Origin: Alkalinema sp. CACIAM 70d
GTDB lineage: Bacteria > Cyanobacteriota > Cyanobacteriia > Leptolyngbyales > Leptolyngbyaceae
Reading direction: 5' to 3'
Assembly (NCBI GenBank): GCA_002148405.1
Contig: MUGG01000108.1
Span: 1 to 58,801, forward strand
DNA: 58,801 nucleotides
Shown: in pieces, positions 27,283-36,148 of the stretch
Layout: each line of letters starts with the position of its first letter
How positions within the stretch are numbered: position 1 is the first letter of the stretch
The notes under the pieces: model-generated
The model's input: the letters and a program-made list of their open reading frames with translations, nothing else
The model's database searches: none
What the model was told of the DNA's origin: nothing
Program-made: the position numbers and the translations under genes

Positions 27283-29445
27283 CTAGGAATTCGCCTGTTG
27301 CGCCATTTCACAAAACAGTTTTTGGGAGGGTTGTTCATGACTGCCATTACTGGGCCGACGCTGGACATAGCGACCATCGGATTGCAACTCCCAGGCTTGC
27401 CGATTGTCCGCCAGCATGACTCCCAGCATTTCCTGCAAATCCAGGATTAGCTCTGGATCTTCCACGGGAACGACGGCTTCTACCCGCCGATCGAGGTTGC
27501 GGGGCATCCAATCTGCACTGCCGATCAAAATTTCTTCTTCGCCGTTGTTACGAAAATAGAAAATCCGGGAATGCTCTAGGAACCGTCCAATAATGCTGAT
27601 GACCCGTATGTTTTCGCTGACCCCCGCCAGACCTGGTTTCAAGCAACAAATTCCCCGAATAATCAAATCAATACTGACGCCTGCTTGGGAGGCTTCGTAC
27701 AGGGCTCGAATGATGCGGGGATCGACAAGGGCGTTCATTTTTGCGACGATACGGCCCTGATTGCCTGCCCGTTGATGGTCGATTTCGCGCTGAATCAAGG
27801 TCAAAATGCGATCGCGCAAATTCACTGGAGCAACCACCAGCTTGCGGTAGTCCTTTTGACGAGAATAGCCTGTCAAGTAGTTAAACAGGTCTGTTAAATC
27901 GGCTCCGATGTCTTCTCGGCAACTAAATAAGCCCAAATCTGTATACAGACTGGCAGTTTTGGGATTGTAATTCCCCGTGCCAACGTGGGCGTAGCGGCGA
28001 ATTTTGCCTGCTTCCCGCCGGACAACCAGCACTAGCTTTGTATGGGTTTTCAGGCCAACTAGGCCGTAAACAACATGAACCCCAGAACTTTCTAACTTCT
28101 TGGCCCAGAGAATATTGTTCTCTTCGTCAAATCTGGCTTTCAGTTCCACTAGGACGGCCACTTGTTTGCCATTTTCCGCTGCTGTAATCAGCGCTTGAAT
28201 GATGGGCGAATCCCCCGAAGTTCGGTAAAGCGTCATCTTAATGGCTAAGACATCCGGATCATGGGCGGCTTCTTCAATAAACCGCTGCACACTGGAGGTA
28301 AAGGAATGATAGGGATGGTGGACGAGTAAATCCTGTTTGCGGACGACTGCGAAGAAGTCTTCCTCTTTGCTACTCGGCGGATCGGTGACATCGCTTTCCA
28401 CTACGCGGCGCAAGCGAGGATGCACGACGGATTTCCAGGGGGCGTCTTTTAATTCAGGTATGGGCAGGGCTAGAAAATTCATCAAGTCCCGCAGACTCAG
28501 TAACCCATCGATTTCATAGACATCCTCCGGCACGACATCCATTTCTTCCATGAGGAGCGATCGCAGGGCGGTGGGCATGGCGGATGGGGTCTCCAGCCGC
28601 ACCACTGAACCACCTACCCGTCGCTTGCGCAATTCCTGCTCGATCGCCAACATCAGGTCATCGGCTTCGTCTTCCTCCACTTCCAAATCGGCGTTGCGCG
28701 TAACCCGGAAGGGATAGTATTCCTGGATTTGCATACCTGGAAAGAGGTTTTCCAAATTGTGGGCAATGACCTGTTCTAGGGGGACTCCGGCCCAGAGCGT
28801 TGGCTTGGATTTGGTTCCGGTGGGAACGTTCGTCTCGATCGGCAGTTGAATGAAGCGGGGTAACACCTTTGGTGCTTTCACCCGAGCGTACAGCTCTTCT
28901 CCGGTTTCACTGTCTTTAATAACGACGGCCAGGTTCAAACTCAGATTAGAAATGTAGGGAAAGGGATGGCTCGGGTCGATCGCCAGTGGGGTCAGAACAG
29001 GAAAAACCTGCTCATCAAAATAATTTTTTAAATAGGCCCGTTGCTCCTGATTGAGATCCATGTAATCCAATAGGAAAATGCCATGGCCTGCCAATTGGGG
29101 ACGCAGTGCCTGCTCAAAATGGCGATGTTGTTTGGTGACTAATGGGTGAAGCCGTTTGCGAATCAGACCAATTTGTTCCTGGGGCGTTTTCCCATCGGCA
29201 CTTAGCTTACGAACCTCCGCCTCGATCTGTTGCTTGAGGGCAGCGACGCGCACCATGAAATATTCGTCAAGGTTCGAGCTAAAAATGGCGAGAAACTTGA
29301 GTCGCTCGATCAAAGGCGTTCTGGGGTCAAAGGCTTCATGGAGCACTCGACTATTGAACTCAATCCAACTCAACTCACGATTGAAATAGTACTGCGGATC
29401 CGTGAGATCAATTTCAATGGGTGTTTTTCGCCGCCGTCGCATCAT
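27283..29445 (-). CDS. ppk: Polyphosphate kinase 1
   Basis: A 720-residue PPK1, which reversibly polymerises the gamma phosphate of ATP into inorganic polyphosphate. The N-domain starts YFNRELSWIEFNSRVLHEA. The catalytic half contains LKARFDEENNILWAKKLE, YAHVGTGNYNPKTASLYTD (the autophosphorylated histidine), IRGICCLKPGL and FLEHSRIFYF (second active-site histidine). The length matches the family. The start is ATG 29445, four bases after the stop of the small upstream gene, with AAGGA ten bases before it; the two are probably one operon. Confidence 0.96.
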   Translation of the reverse strand: MMRRRRKTPIEIDLTDPQYYFNRELSWIEFNSRVLHEAFDPRTPLIERLKFLAIFSSNLDEYFMVRVAALKQQIEAEVRKLSADGKTPQEQIGLIRKRLHPLVTKQHRHFEQALRPQLAGHGIFLLDYMDLNQEQRAYLKNYFDEQVFPVLTPLAIDPSHPFPYISNLSLNLAVVIKDSETGEELYARVKAPKVLPRFIQLPIETNVPTGTKSKPTLWAGVPLEQVIAHNLENLFPGMQIQEYYPFRVTRNADLEVEEDEADDLMLAIEQELRKRRVGGSVVRLETPSAMPTALRSLLMEEMDVVPEDVYEIDGLLSLRDLMNFLALPIPELKDAPWKSVVHPRLRRVVESDVTDPPSSKEEDFFAVVRKQDLLVHHPYHSFTSSVQRFIEEAAHDPDVLAIKMTLYRTSGDSPIIQALITAAENGKQVAVLVELKARFDEENNILWAKKLESSGVHVVYGLVGLKTHTKLVLVVRREAGKIRRYAHVGTGNYNPKTASLYTDLGLFSCREDIGADLTDLFNYLTGYSRQKDYRKLVVAPVNLRDRILTLIQREIDHQRAGNQGRIVAKMNALVDPRIIRALYEASQAGVSIDLIIRGICCLKPGLAGVSENIRVISIIGRFLEHSRIFYFRNNGEEEILIGSADWMPRNLDRRVEAVVPVEDPELILDLQEMLGVMLADNRQAWELQSDGRYVQRRPSNGSHEQPSQKLFCEMAQQANS

Positions 29446-29449
29446 AAAC

Positions 29450-29668
29450 CTACAGTCCTTGGCCAAAGACTTCGTGCTCCCGTCCAACCCACCATTCTCC
29501 CAGATTCATCAAGTCTTGGTGAATGTCGGCTAAGGTCTCTTCATACTCTTCCGGTGTCATTTCGGCCCGTTGTTCCTGAAGTTTGGCGAGGCGCAGTTGC
29601 ACCAATAACCAAGGCTTAGTGATTCCGTCGGTGGATTCTAGATATTTTGCGAAGTCATGACTATTCAT
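29450..29668 (-). CDS. Small conserved cyanobacterial protein of unknown function
   Basis: A 72-residue acidic, helical protein (MNSHDFAKYLESTDGI..., with EEYEETLADIHQDLMNLGEWW). No signal, membrane segment or known motif is seen. I chose ATG 29668; the frame is open to 29701. Its tight four-base spacing to ppk on the same strand, together with non-random composition, supports a real gene and a link to polyphosphate metabolism, but this is inference only. Confidence 0.65.
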   Translation of the reverse strand: MNSHDFAKYLESTDGITKPWLLVQLRLAKLQEQRAEMTPEEYEETLADIHQDLMNLGEWWVGREHEVFGQGL

Positions 29669-29838
29669 AGCGTACTGGACAACCAAAGGTGAGTGATACA
29701 CAAAACAGTTGCGATCGATTTCGGAGGATTCCCACGATCACAACTGCTAGAAAAAGTTAATTTAGCTCCGATCGACCGATCAGCGGTAGAAGGGCGACGG
29801 CGATGAAATGGGATGGTTATCTACTGAACAGGGCTGAA

Positions 29839-30441
29839 TTAAGCAGCCAAGTTAGCAGCCACAAAGTCCCAGTTCACCAGCTTGTCTAAAAAGTTGGCAA
29901 TATAGCCAGGACGCGCATTCCGGAAGTCGATGTAGTAGGCATGCTCCCACACATCCAAGGTCAGCAGAGGCTTTTGACCTTTGGTGAGGGGGTTGTCTGC
30001 GTTAGCCGTTTTGGTGATTTTTAGCGTACCTGCATCTTCTACCAACCAAGCCCAGCCGCTCCCAAATTGGGTTGCTGCTGCGTTGGCAAATTCGGTTTTG
30101 AAGTTGTCATAGCTACCGAAAGCTGCATCAATTTTTGCAGCCAAGTCACCCGTGGGCGCACCACCGCCACCGGCTTTGAGGCTGTTCCAGAAGAAGGTGT
30201 GGTTCCACACTTGGGCGGCGTTGTTGAAGATGCCAGCCTTATCTGCATCACCCGCCGTCATGCGAATGATATCTTCGAGGGATTTCCCTTCGTATTCCGC
30301 CTTACCTTCGATCAACTTATTCAGATTGTCCACATAGGCTTTGTGGTGCTTCCCATAGTGATACTCAAAGGTTTCAGCCTTCATCCCAGATGCTTCTAGA
30401 GCATCCGCAGCAAAGGGCAGGGGGGGTTGTTCAAATGCCAT
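29839..30441 (-). CDS. sodB: Iron superoxide dismutase
   Basis: A 200-residue cytosolic Fe/Mn SOD that disproportionates superoxide. Metal ligands are H28 (FEYHYGKHH), H81 (WNHTFFW), D163 and H167 (LDVWEHAYY). The active-site glutamine comes from AAQVWNH (Q77), the arrangement of Fe-type enzymes, and the absence of a signal peptide fits cytosolic SodB. A GGAGAG Shine-Dalgarno lies before the ATG. It is divergent from the dev cluster. Confidence 0.95.
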   Translation of the reverse strand: MAFEQPPLPFAADALEASGMKAETFEYHYGKHHKAYVDNLNKLIEGKAEYEGKSLEDIIRMTAGDADKAGIFNNAAQVWNHTFFWNSLKAGGGGAPTGDLAAKIDAAFGSYDNFKTEFANAAATQFGSGWAWLVEDAGTLKITKTANADNPLTKGQKPLLTLDVWEHAYYIDFRNARPGYIANFLDKLVNWDFVAANLAA

Positions 30442-30958
30442 GTTTGTTCTCTCTCCAGTCAGGACGGTCGGACTAGGATCCTAGTGCCAAAAGTTGGACT
30501 TGCGGTGGATGACCGCTTAGCGCTGCTTCAGTAACACGCTCCCATTGTCCCACCAAGTTGAGGATATATTACAGAGCGTAGCCATATCCAGTTCAACTTA
30601 GAGGGGCTGTTTGCATGGTAGCAGATACCGCTGGGATTGGGTTGCAACGCAGCAAACTTTGCGGGAGTTCATCAAGTAGCAGTCGCTGACCTTCGATCGC
30701 GCGATCGTAAGGGGGGTGGCAAAGTCGATTGCTCGATCGGATGCAGGTAGGCAGGCTGAATTGACTGCCTAGAACCCTTCATAATTCGTTATCATCTTTA
30801 GAATTGAAGTTTGACTTGCTCGTTCTATCGATAGATCGGTTGCTAACTCGCCCGAGAATAGTATTTCTCTCTAGATCGAGGCTAGGATTAAGTTCGACTT
30901 GTGGTTGCTTTCCTCCTCTGCCTATGCCTCTATTGTGTTTTTCCAAGGAGTTTAAGCG
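30442..30958. other. Divergent spacer between sodB and devB
   Basis: About 517 bases that must carry both promoters. I see the sodB Shine-Dalgarno at the left end and an AAGGAG before devB at the right end. No GTA-N8-TAC NtcA box was found by eye, although dev genes of heterocyst formers use one. No gene is seen. Confidence 0.5.
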
Positions 30959-30961
30959 TTG
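30945..30961 (+). promoter_or_regulatory. Ribosome-binding site selecting a TTG start for devB
   Basis: AAGGAG at 30945-30950 is eight bases before TTG 30959. The first in-frame ATG (30977) is 26 bases away, too far for this site, so TTG is the likely initiator. Confidence 0.65.
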
Positions 30962-32197
30962 AATCCCAATCCATTGATGAACCCTTCTGGTGCAAGGCTT
31001 GTTCTGATTGTTTCAGCGGTTGCAGTGGCGATCGCGGGCATCGGCACTTCCATCGTTTTGATGAAGCCCAATCAACCCACCCCAACGGAAACGACCAATG
31101 TGGCCAAGGCGGAAGAAAATAAAGAGGCGATCGGAGCCTTGGGCCGTTTAGAGCCAGCGGGAGAAATTTATAAAGTGGCTGGGCCTGCGACGGGTTTTAG
31201 CTCACGGATTGAGAAGCTGTTGGTGAAGGAAGGCGATAAGGTCAAAGCCGGACAACCCTTAGCTGTGATGGATAACTATCCTTCTCTCGTAGCGGCGGCT
31301 CGGCAAGCGGAAGCTCAGTTGATTGAGGCCCAAACTCGTCTGGATCAGGTGCGGGCTGGGGCAAAACAGGGGGATATCAGAGCGCAGCGAGCCGAAGTCT
31401 TGCAAGCAGGGACAGATTTAGAGCGATCGCGGGCAGATTTGAGCACCGCAGAGCTCGAGCGGCAAAAGGCGATCTTTGAAGCGAATAAGTGGGAAGCGGA
31501 ATTTAAAAAAGCGGAGTGGGATTACGAACGCTACAGTCAACTGCGCAAGGAAGAAGCCATTTCCGAAGCGGAATTAAAAAGTCGCGAATTGAATTACATC
31601 ACAACCAAGCGACAGTTTGACCAAGCCCAGAAGGCCGTGGGGCAAGCGGAACAAACTGTGCAGCAACGGCAGCAGGCAATTGCTCGGGCCAATCTCGCGA
31701 TTGCCAAGGAAGATCAACGGTTGAGCAGTGTGGCGGAAGTACGCCCAACCGATCTCAAGCAAGCGGAAGCCCAAGTCTTGGTGGCGAGAACCAACTTTGA
31801 AAAGGCGAAGGTGGATCTGGAAACTGCGGTGGTCAAGTCACGGATTGATGGCCAGGTTTTGGTTGTCCATGCCAAGGATGGAGAAACGGTGGGTACCAAC
31901 GGCATTATGGAAGTCGGTCGTACGGATCAAATGTTTGTCGTGGCGGAAGTTGATGAAAATTACATTGGCAAAGTTTCCTTAGGGAATAAAGCCAAAGTGA
32001 AAAGCGATGCCTTCCAGGGTGAGATTACGGGTACTGTGACGGAAATTGGCCGACAGGTACGCAAAAATGATGTGACCAGTTCCGATCCGGCGGATAAACA
32101 GGATGCCCGTATTGTGGAGGTCAAAATCCGATTGGATGACAGCAAGCCTGTAGCGGGTTTAACTAATCTCCAAGTGAAAGTGGCAATTAACCCCTAG
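30959..32197 (+). CDS. devB: DevB-like membrane fusion (HlyD-family) subunit of ABC exporter
   Basis: A 412-residue periplasmic adaptor. A single N-terminal membrane helix (ARLVLIVSAVAVAIAGIGTSIVL) is followed by a biotinyl-lipoyl half (GRLEPAGEIYKVAGPATG, VKEGDKVKAGQPLAVMD). A long coiled-coil hairpin (about 105-260) comes next, then the second lipoyl half (KSRIDGQVLVVHAKDGETV) and the beta-barrel. DevB joins DevCA to a TolC-like outer-membrane channel; in Anabaena this exports heterocyst glycolipids, while paralogs in other cyanobacteria have different cargo. The start is TTG, supported by AAGGAG. Confidence 0.88.
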   Translation: MNPNPLMNPSGARLVLIVSAVAVAIAGIGTSIVLMKPNQPTPTETTNVAKAEENKEAIGALGRLEPAGEIYKVAGPATGFSSRIEKLLVKEGDKVKAGQPLAVMDNYPSLVAAARQAEAQLIEAQTRLDQVRAGAKQGDIRAQRAEVLQAGTDLERSRADLSTAELERQKAIFEANKWEAEFKKAEWDYERYSQLRKEEAISEAELKSRELNYITTKRQFDQAQKAVGQAEQTVQQRQQAIARANLAIAKEDQRLSSVAEVRPTDLKQAEAQVLVARTNFEKAKVDLETAVVKSRIDGQVLVVHAKDGETVGTNGIMEVGRTDQMFVVAEVDENYIGKVSLGNKAKVKSDAFQGEITGTVTEIGRQVRKNDVTSSDPADKQDARIVEVKIRLDDSKPVAGLTNLQVKVAINP

Positions 32198-32256
32198 CTG
32201 TTTACGGGTTGCTAGTAATCTCCTAGCTGTTTGCTGAAATTTTCCATGGTTTCACA

Positions 32257-33501
32257 ATGATATTTGCAATTCCCCTAGCTTGGCTTCAATTGAAGCGTGA
32301 GACGATTCGTTTGCTGGTTGCGATCGCGGGTATTAGCTTTGCGGTTATCTTGATGTTTCTGCAACTGGGGTTCCAGGATGCGTTGTTTGAGAGTGCGATT
32401 ACCTTTCACAAAAATTTGAAAGGGGACATTTTTATCATCAGTTCCCAATCCACTGCATTGATTGCAATGGAAAATTTTCCAGAACGCCGACTGTATCAAA
32501 CCTATGGAGTCCCTGGAATCAAAAATGTGAGTCCCATGTATATCGGCTTTGGGACTTGGAAGAATCCATTTTGGGAAGGGTTGCCGAAATCCCAGACTCG
32601 TCAGTTGATGGTGACTGGAGTTAATCCTAGTGATGATGTGCTGGATATCCCAGGATTTACGGTGCAGGCTCGTAATGAAATTCGCTTAGAAGATCGGTTG
32701 CTGTTTGATAGTAAGTCGCGGGAAGAGTTTGGCCCGATCGCTCAAAAATTTCCTGAGTACCAAGCAAAAGGTGAACTGATTCGTACCGAGATTTCTAATA
32801 AGCAGGTGAAGATTGCTGGCTTGGTTGAACTTGGTGCATCCTTTGGTGCTGATGGTAACGTGATTACCAGTGATGACAATTTCCGTCGGATTTTTGATCA
32901 ACGACAGAAAGGTGATATCAACGTTGGCATTATTCAATTAGAACCGGGAACGGATGTTCTCAAAACGTTAGATACGCTGAAAGCGACCATGCCGGGGTCT
33001 CTTAGGGTGAATCCTAAATTAACCCCAGAACAAGCTCGGGAAGATTTCATCATTGGGGATGTACGGATTCTGTCAAAAAAAGGATTCATTAATGTTGAAC
33101 TGAAGTATTGGCAGGAAGGAACCGCGATCGGGTTTATTTTTGGGTTAGGGGTCGCGATCGGGTTCATTGTAGGGATTGTGATTGTGTATCAAATCCTCTA
33201 CACAGATGTAACCGATCACTTGGCAGAATATGCAACGCTAAAAGCAATGGGTTACAAAAACCGCTATTTGCTAAAAGTGGTCTTTCAGGAAGCAATGATT
33301 TTGGCAGTGATGGGCTTTATTCCCGGCTACTTACTCAGCAGCGGGATGTATGTTTTGACCAGAAATGCCACCGCATTACCCGTTGGTATGACGACCAGTC
33401 GCGGTGTTTTTGTATTTTGCCTTGCGGTGATTATGTGCTTAATTTCCGGCATTATTGCAGTGCGAAAAGTGCAAGATGCTGATCCGGCTGATATTTTCTA
33501 G
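32257..33501 (+). CDS. devC: DevC-like ABC exporter permease
   Basis: A 414-residue MacB/FtsX-type permease with four membrane helices. Helix 1 is near the start (ETIRLLVAIAGISFAVILMF). A large periplasmic domain spans about 45-280. Three C-terminal helices include EGTAIGFIFGLGVAIGFIVG and the coupling region TDHLAEYATLKAMGYKN. The opening LAWLQLKRETIRL and the protein length are those of the DevC family. It lies 59 bases after devB. Operon transcription probably continues into bioA, which begins 27 bases after its stop. Confidence 0.9.
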   Translation: MIFAIPLAWLQLKRETIRLLVAIAGISFAVILMFLQLGFQDALFESAITFHKNLKGDIFIISSQSTALIAMENFPERRLYQTYGVPGIKNVSPMYIGFGTWKNPFWEGLPKSQTRQLMVTGVNPSDDVLDIPGFTVQARNEIRLEDRLLFDSKSREEFGPIAQKFPEYQAKGELIRTEISNKQVKIAGLVELGASFGADGNVITSDDNFRRIFDQRQKGDINVGIIQLEPGTDVLKTLDTLKATMPGSLRVNPKLTPEQAREDFIIGDVRILSKKGFINVELKYWQEGTAIGFIFGLGVAIGFIVGIVIVYQILYTDVTDHLAEYATLKAMGYKNRYLLKVVFQEAMILAVMGFIPGYLLSSGMYVLTRNATALPVGMTTSRGVFVFCLAVIMCLISGIIAVRKVQDADPADIF

Positions 33502-33527
33502 CGAATCTTAATCCTTTTTGGTAACCC

Positions 33528-34808
33528 ATGGCTCACCCGAATCTCTGGTATCCCTACACCCAGGCGAAAACGGCTCCTGATCCCACTAAAGTCATTGCAG
33601 CCCAAGGTGCTTGGCTAGAGCTAGAAAATGGTCAACGGATTTTAGATTGTATTTCCAGTTGGTGGGTTAACCTGTATGGCCATGCCCATCCCCACATTGC
33701 TGAAGCGATTTACACCCAAGCCCGCACCCTAGAGCAAGTGATTTTCTCTGGCTTTACCCATCAGCCAGCGGAAACCTTGGCGGAGCGGTTGACTGCCCTA
33801 TTGCCGGAACCCTTGACGCGGGTGTTCTATTCCGACAATGGCTCCACGGCGGTGGAAGTGGCACTGAAAATGGCCTACCAGTATTGGCTGAATCAAAAAC
33901 AGCAACGCCGCACGTTTATCGCCTTTGAAGGGGCTTACCATGGCGACACCTTTGGTGCGATGTCGGTCTGTGCCCGATCGACCTATTCCGATGCCTTTGC
34001 GCCGATGTTGTTTGAGGTGGAGTTTCTTCCCTTTCCCGATACGTTTTTGGGGGATGCGGAGGTTGAAGCCAAGGAAGCCGCAGCCTTAGCGATTCTGCAA
34101 GAGAAACTCCAGCAGAACCCCGATCGCTATGCCGGGGTGATTGTGGAGCCCCTGGTGCAGGGAGCCTACGGAATGCGCATGGGGCGACCCCAGTTTTTGC
34201 AGCAGGTACAGCAATGTTTGCGGGAATGGGGTGTGCTGCTGATTTTTGATGAGGTGATGACGGGCTTTGGGCGTCTGGGAACCAAATTTGCCTGCGATCG
34301 GGTGGGAATCTGTCCGGACATTATTTGTTTATCTAAAGGGATTACAGGGGGATTTTTGCCGTTTTCCGCCACGGTTTGCACAGAGGCAATTTACGAAGCC
34401 TTTTACAGCGAGGATTTGAGTAAGACGCTCTACCACGGCCACAGCTACGCCGGAAACCCATTGGGCTGTGCCGCCGCGATCGCGGGGTTGGATCTGTTGC
34501 CGCAGTACGAACCCAGGTTTGCCGCCTTAGAAAACCAACATTTAGAGCACCTCCAAGCCCTGAAAGACTATCCCCAGGTAGAACGGTTGCGGGTCACAGG
34601 CACGATCGCGGCGATGGACATTACCACTGTTCCCGAGGGCTATCTCAACTCAGTTTCGGTGCAAGTGCGGCAGTTGGCGATCGAGCATAATCTCCTCCTG
34701 CGGCCTTTAGGTAACGTGCTGTATCTGCTGCCGCCCTACTGCATCACCGACGGGGAATTGGCGTTTATCTATGATGGTATCCAGGCGATTTTAAACAAAC
34801 TTGCTTAA
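33528..34808 (+). CDS. bioA: Adenosylmethionine-8-amino-7-oxononanoate aminotransferase
   Basis: A 426-residue class III PLP aminotransferase that makes 7,8-diaminopelargonate, the antepenultimate step of biotin synthesis, using SAM as amino donor. Family marks are NLWYPYTQ at the N-terminus, DCISSWWVNLYGHAHP, YSDNGSTAVEVALKMAYQYW, the aspartate in LLIFDEVMTGFGR, and the PLP lysine in LSKGITGG. It lies between devC and devA on the same strand. BioA is not universal in cyanobacteria; Synechocystis uses the unrelated BioU. Confidence 0.93.
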   Translation: MAHPNLWYPYTQAKTAPDPTKVIAAQGAWLELENGQRILDCISSWWVNLYGHAHPHIAEAIYTQARTLEQVIFSGFTHQPAETLAERLTALLPEPLTRVFYSDNGSTAVEVALKMAYQYWLNQKQQRRTFIAFEGAYHGDTFGAMSVCARSTYSDAFAPMLFEVEFLPFPDTFLGDAEVEAKEAAALAILQEKLQQNPDRYAGVIVEPLVQGAYGMRMGRPQFLQQVQQCLREWGVLLIFDEVMTGFGRLGTKFACDRVGICPDIICLSKGITGGFLPFSATVCTEAIYEAFYSEDLSKTLYHGHSYAGNPLGCAAAIAGLDLLPQYEPRFAALENQHLEHLQALKDYPQVERLRVTGTIAAMDITTVPEGYLNSVSVQVRQLAIEHNLLLRPLGNVLYLLPPYCITDGELAFIYDGIQAILNKLA

Positions 34809-34810
34809 AA

Positions 34811-34832
34811 TTGAACATATCTTGAACATATC
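34811..34832. repeat. Exact 11-bp tandem duplication after bioA
   Basis: TTGAACATATC occurs twice head-to-tail two bases after the bioA stop, in the 110-base gap before devA. Confidence 0.9.
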
Positions 34833-34918
34833 TGTTTTCTTCTGAATTGAGACCCTAGCCCCCTCTGAATATTGGTTTGCAACTGCTTCTTGCTGTCTCC
34901 TAAACCGGATCGAACTCC

Positions 34919-35644
34919 ATGACTGAGCCTATTATCGCGATCGATAAAGTGAACCACTACTTTGGAAAAGGGAACCTCCGCAAGCAGATTCTCTTTGAGG
35001 TGACGACCACGGTCGATCCAGGGGAAGTGGTGATCATGACCGGGCCATCGGGTTCCGGGAAAACGACGCTTTTGACGCTGATTGGGGCCCTACGATCGAC
35101 CCAGGAAGGCAGTATGAAAGTCTTGGGGCAGGAGTTACGCAACGCGGCGGAAGGGCAATTGGTGGGACTGCGGCGGAATGTGGGGTATATCTTCCAGGCC
35201 CACAATTTGCTGAATTCCCTGACGGCTAAACAGAATGTGATGATGTCCTTGGAACTCCACGACCAAATTACGCCCACGGAAGCCAAGGAGATGGCTGAGG
35301 GCATGTTGGAAGCGGTGGGTTTGCAGGAACGGATGAATTACTATCCCGATGAATTGTCTGGGGGCCAAAAGCAACGGGTGGCGATCGCGCGGGCACTGGT
35401 GTCTAACCCAAAATTGGTGCTAGCCGATGAACCCACCGCCGCGCTGGATAAGAAATCGGGGCGGGATGTGGTGGAGATTATGCGTAACTTGGCCAAGGAA
35501 CGGGGATCCGCTGTGGTGTTGGTGACCCACGATAACCGGATTTTGGATGTGGCCGATCGCTTGATCCACATGGAAGATGGACGCTTGGAATCCTACGATT
35601 TGGATCAGGAACCCGCGCCCGAAAAAGCGATCGCCCTCGGTTAA
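34919..35644 (+). CDS. devA: DevA-like ABC exporter ATPase
   Basis: A 241-residue MacB/LolD-type ATPase: Walker A GPSGSGKTTLL, Q-loop GYIFQAHNLLNSLTAKQNV, signature LSGGQKQRVAIARAL, Walker B LVLADEPTAALD and the H-loop in VLVTHD. The N-terminal INHYFGKG-like block (DKVNHYFGKGNLRKQILFE) is the DevA hallmark. It powers export through DevC with DevB. The stop codon lies in a 20-bp tandem duplication (35625-35664). The 110-base gap after bioA may hold its own promoter. Confidence 0.92.
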   Translation: MTEPIIAIDKVNHYFGKGNLRKQILFEVTTTVDPGEVVIMTGPSGSGKTTLLTLIGALRSTQEGSMKVLGQELRNAAEGQLVGLRRNVGYIFQAHNLLNSLTAKQNVMMSLELHDQITPTEAKEMAEGMLEAVGLQERMNYYPDELSGGQKQRVAIARALVSNPKLVLADEPTAALDKKSGRDVVEIMRNLAKERGSAVVLVTHDNRILDVADRLIHMEDGRLESYDLDQEPAPEKAIALG

Positions 35645-35664
35645 AGGCAATCGCCCTCGGTTAA
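35625..35664. repeat. 20-bp tandem duplication spanning the devA stop codon
   Basis: AAGCGATCGCCCTCGGTTAA (35625-35644) is followed by AGGCAATCGCCCTCGGTTAA. The first copy encodes the final residues and stop of DevA; the second lies in the 3' region and repeats the stop triplet. Confidence 0.93.
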
Positions 35665-36148
35665 CGTCTTTGCGTCTAATCTTTGCGATCGACTAGTCTC
35701 CGCGATCGGCTAGCTTCTGCCATCGGGAGTTCTGAAATCGGAAATATCAATGCTAGGAATACGGAAAACCCAACATTCCCCTCAATCTTTTCGGGATCGA
35801 TGTGCGATTGCTCTGTAAATCGGTTATTATTGCTAGAAAGCATGTGATCCTTATCACAAACCATCCATAGGAATGAACCGATCGGGTGATGGCGAATCAC
35901 CGTATTGGATGAAGTTATCGAGCCTGGGTCAAGGCTAATCTAGAGGGGTATAGAGCACAAGGCTTCGGGTTGACGGGAAGGGGCTTTCCAGTTAATCCGA
36001 AGTTTTTCCCATGATGTCCCCCGTTGGCACCCAAAGCGCATCTGTCTCAAACGGGGATACCAAAAACGGGGGATATCACGGTGATATCAGGGGATATGAA
36101 GGTGATAGCAATAGGTGATAGCAATGGGAATATTACGCGCAAAGAAGA
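35645..36148. other. Spacer between devA and yebC with nested tandem repeats
   Basis: About 504 bases without a credible gene. Besides the second copy of the devA-stop duplication it contains a nested repeat block at 36069-36126. Both genes point towards this spacer, so it needs terminators only; I find no classic hairpin with a T-run. Confidence 0.6.
36069..36126. repeat. Nested tandem repeats of 21 and 13 bp
   Basis: A 21-base unit starting GGGGATAT (36069-36089 and 36090-36110, three mismatches) overlaps an almost exact 13-base pair GGTGATAGCAATA / GGTGATAGCAATG (36101-36126). Successive duplications of different lengths appear superimposed. Confidence 0.85.

Noticed and set aside
30442..30958. 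NtcA-binding site upstream of devB
   Set aside because: GTA and TAC occur near 30618 but separated by five bases, not eight; no acceptable GTA-N8-TAC was found.
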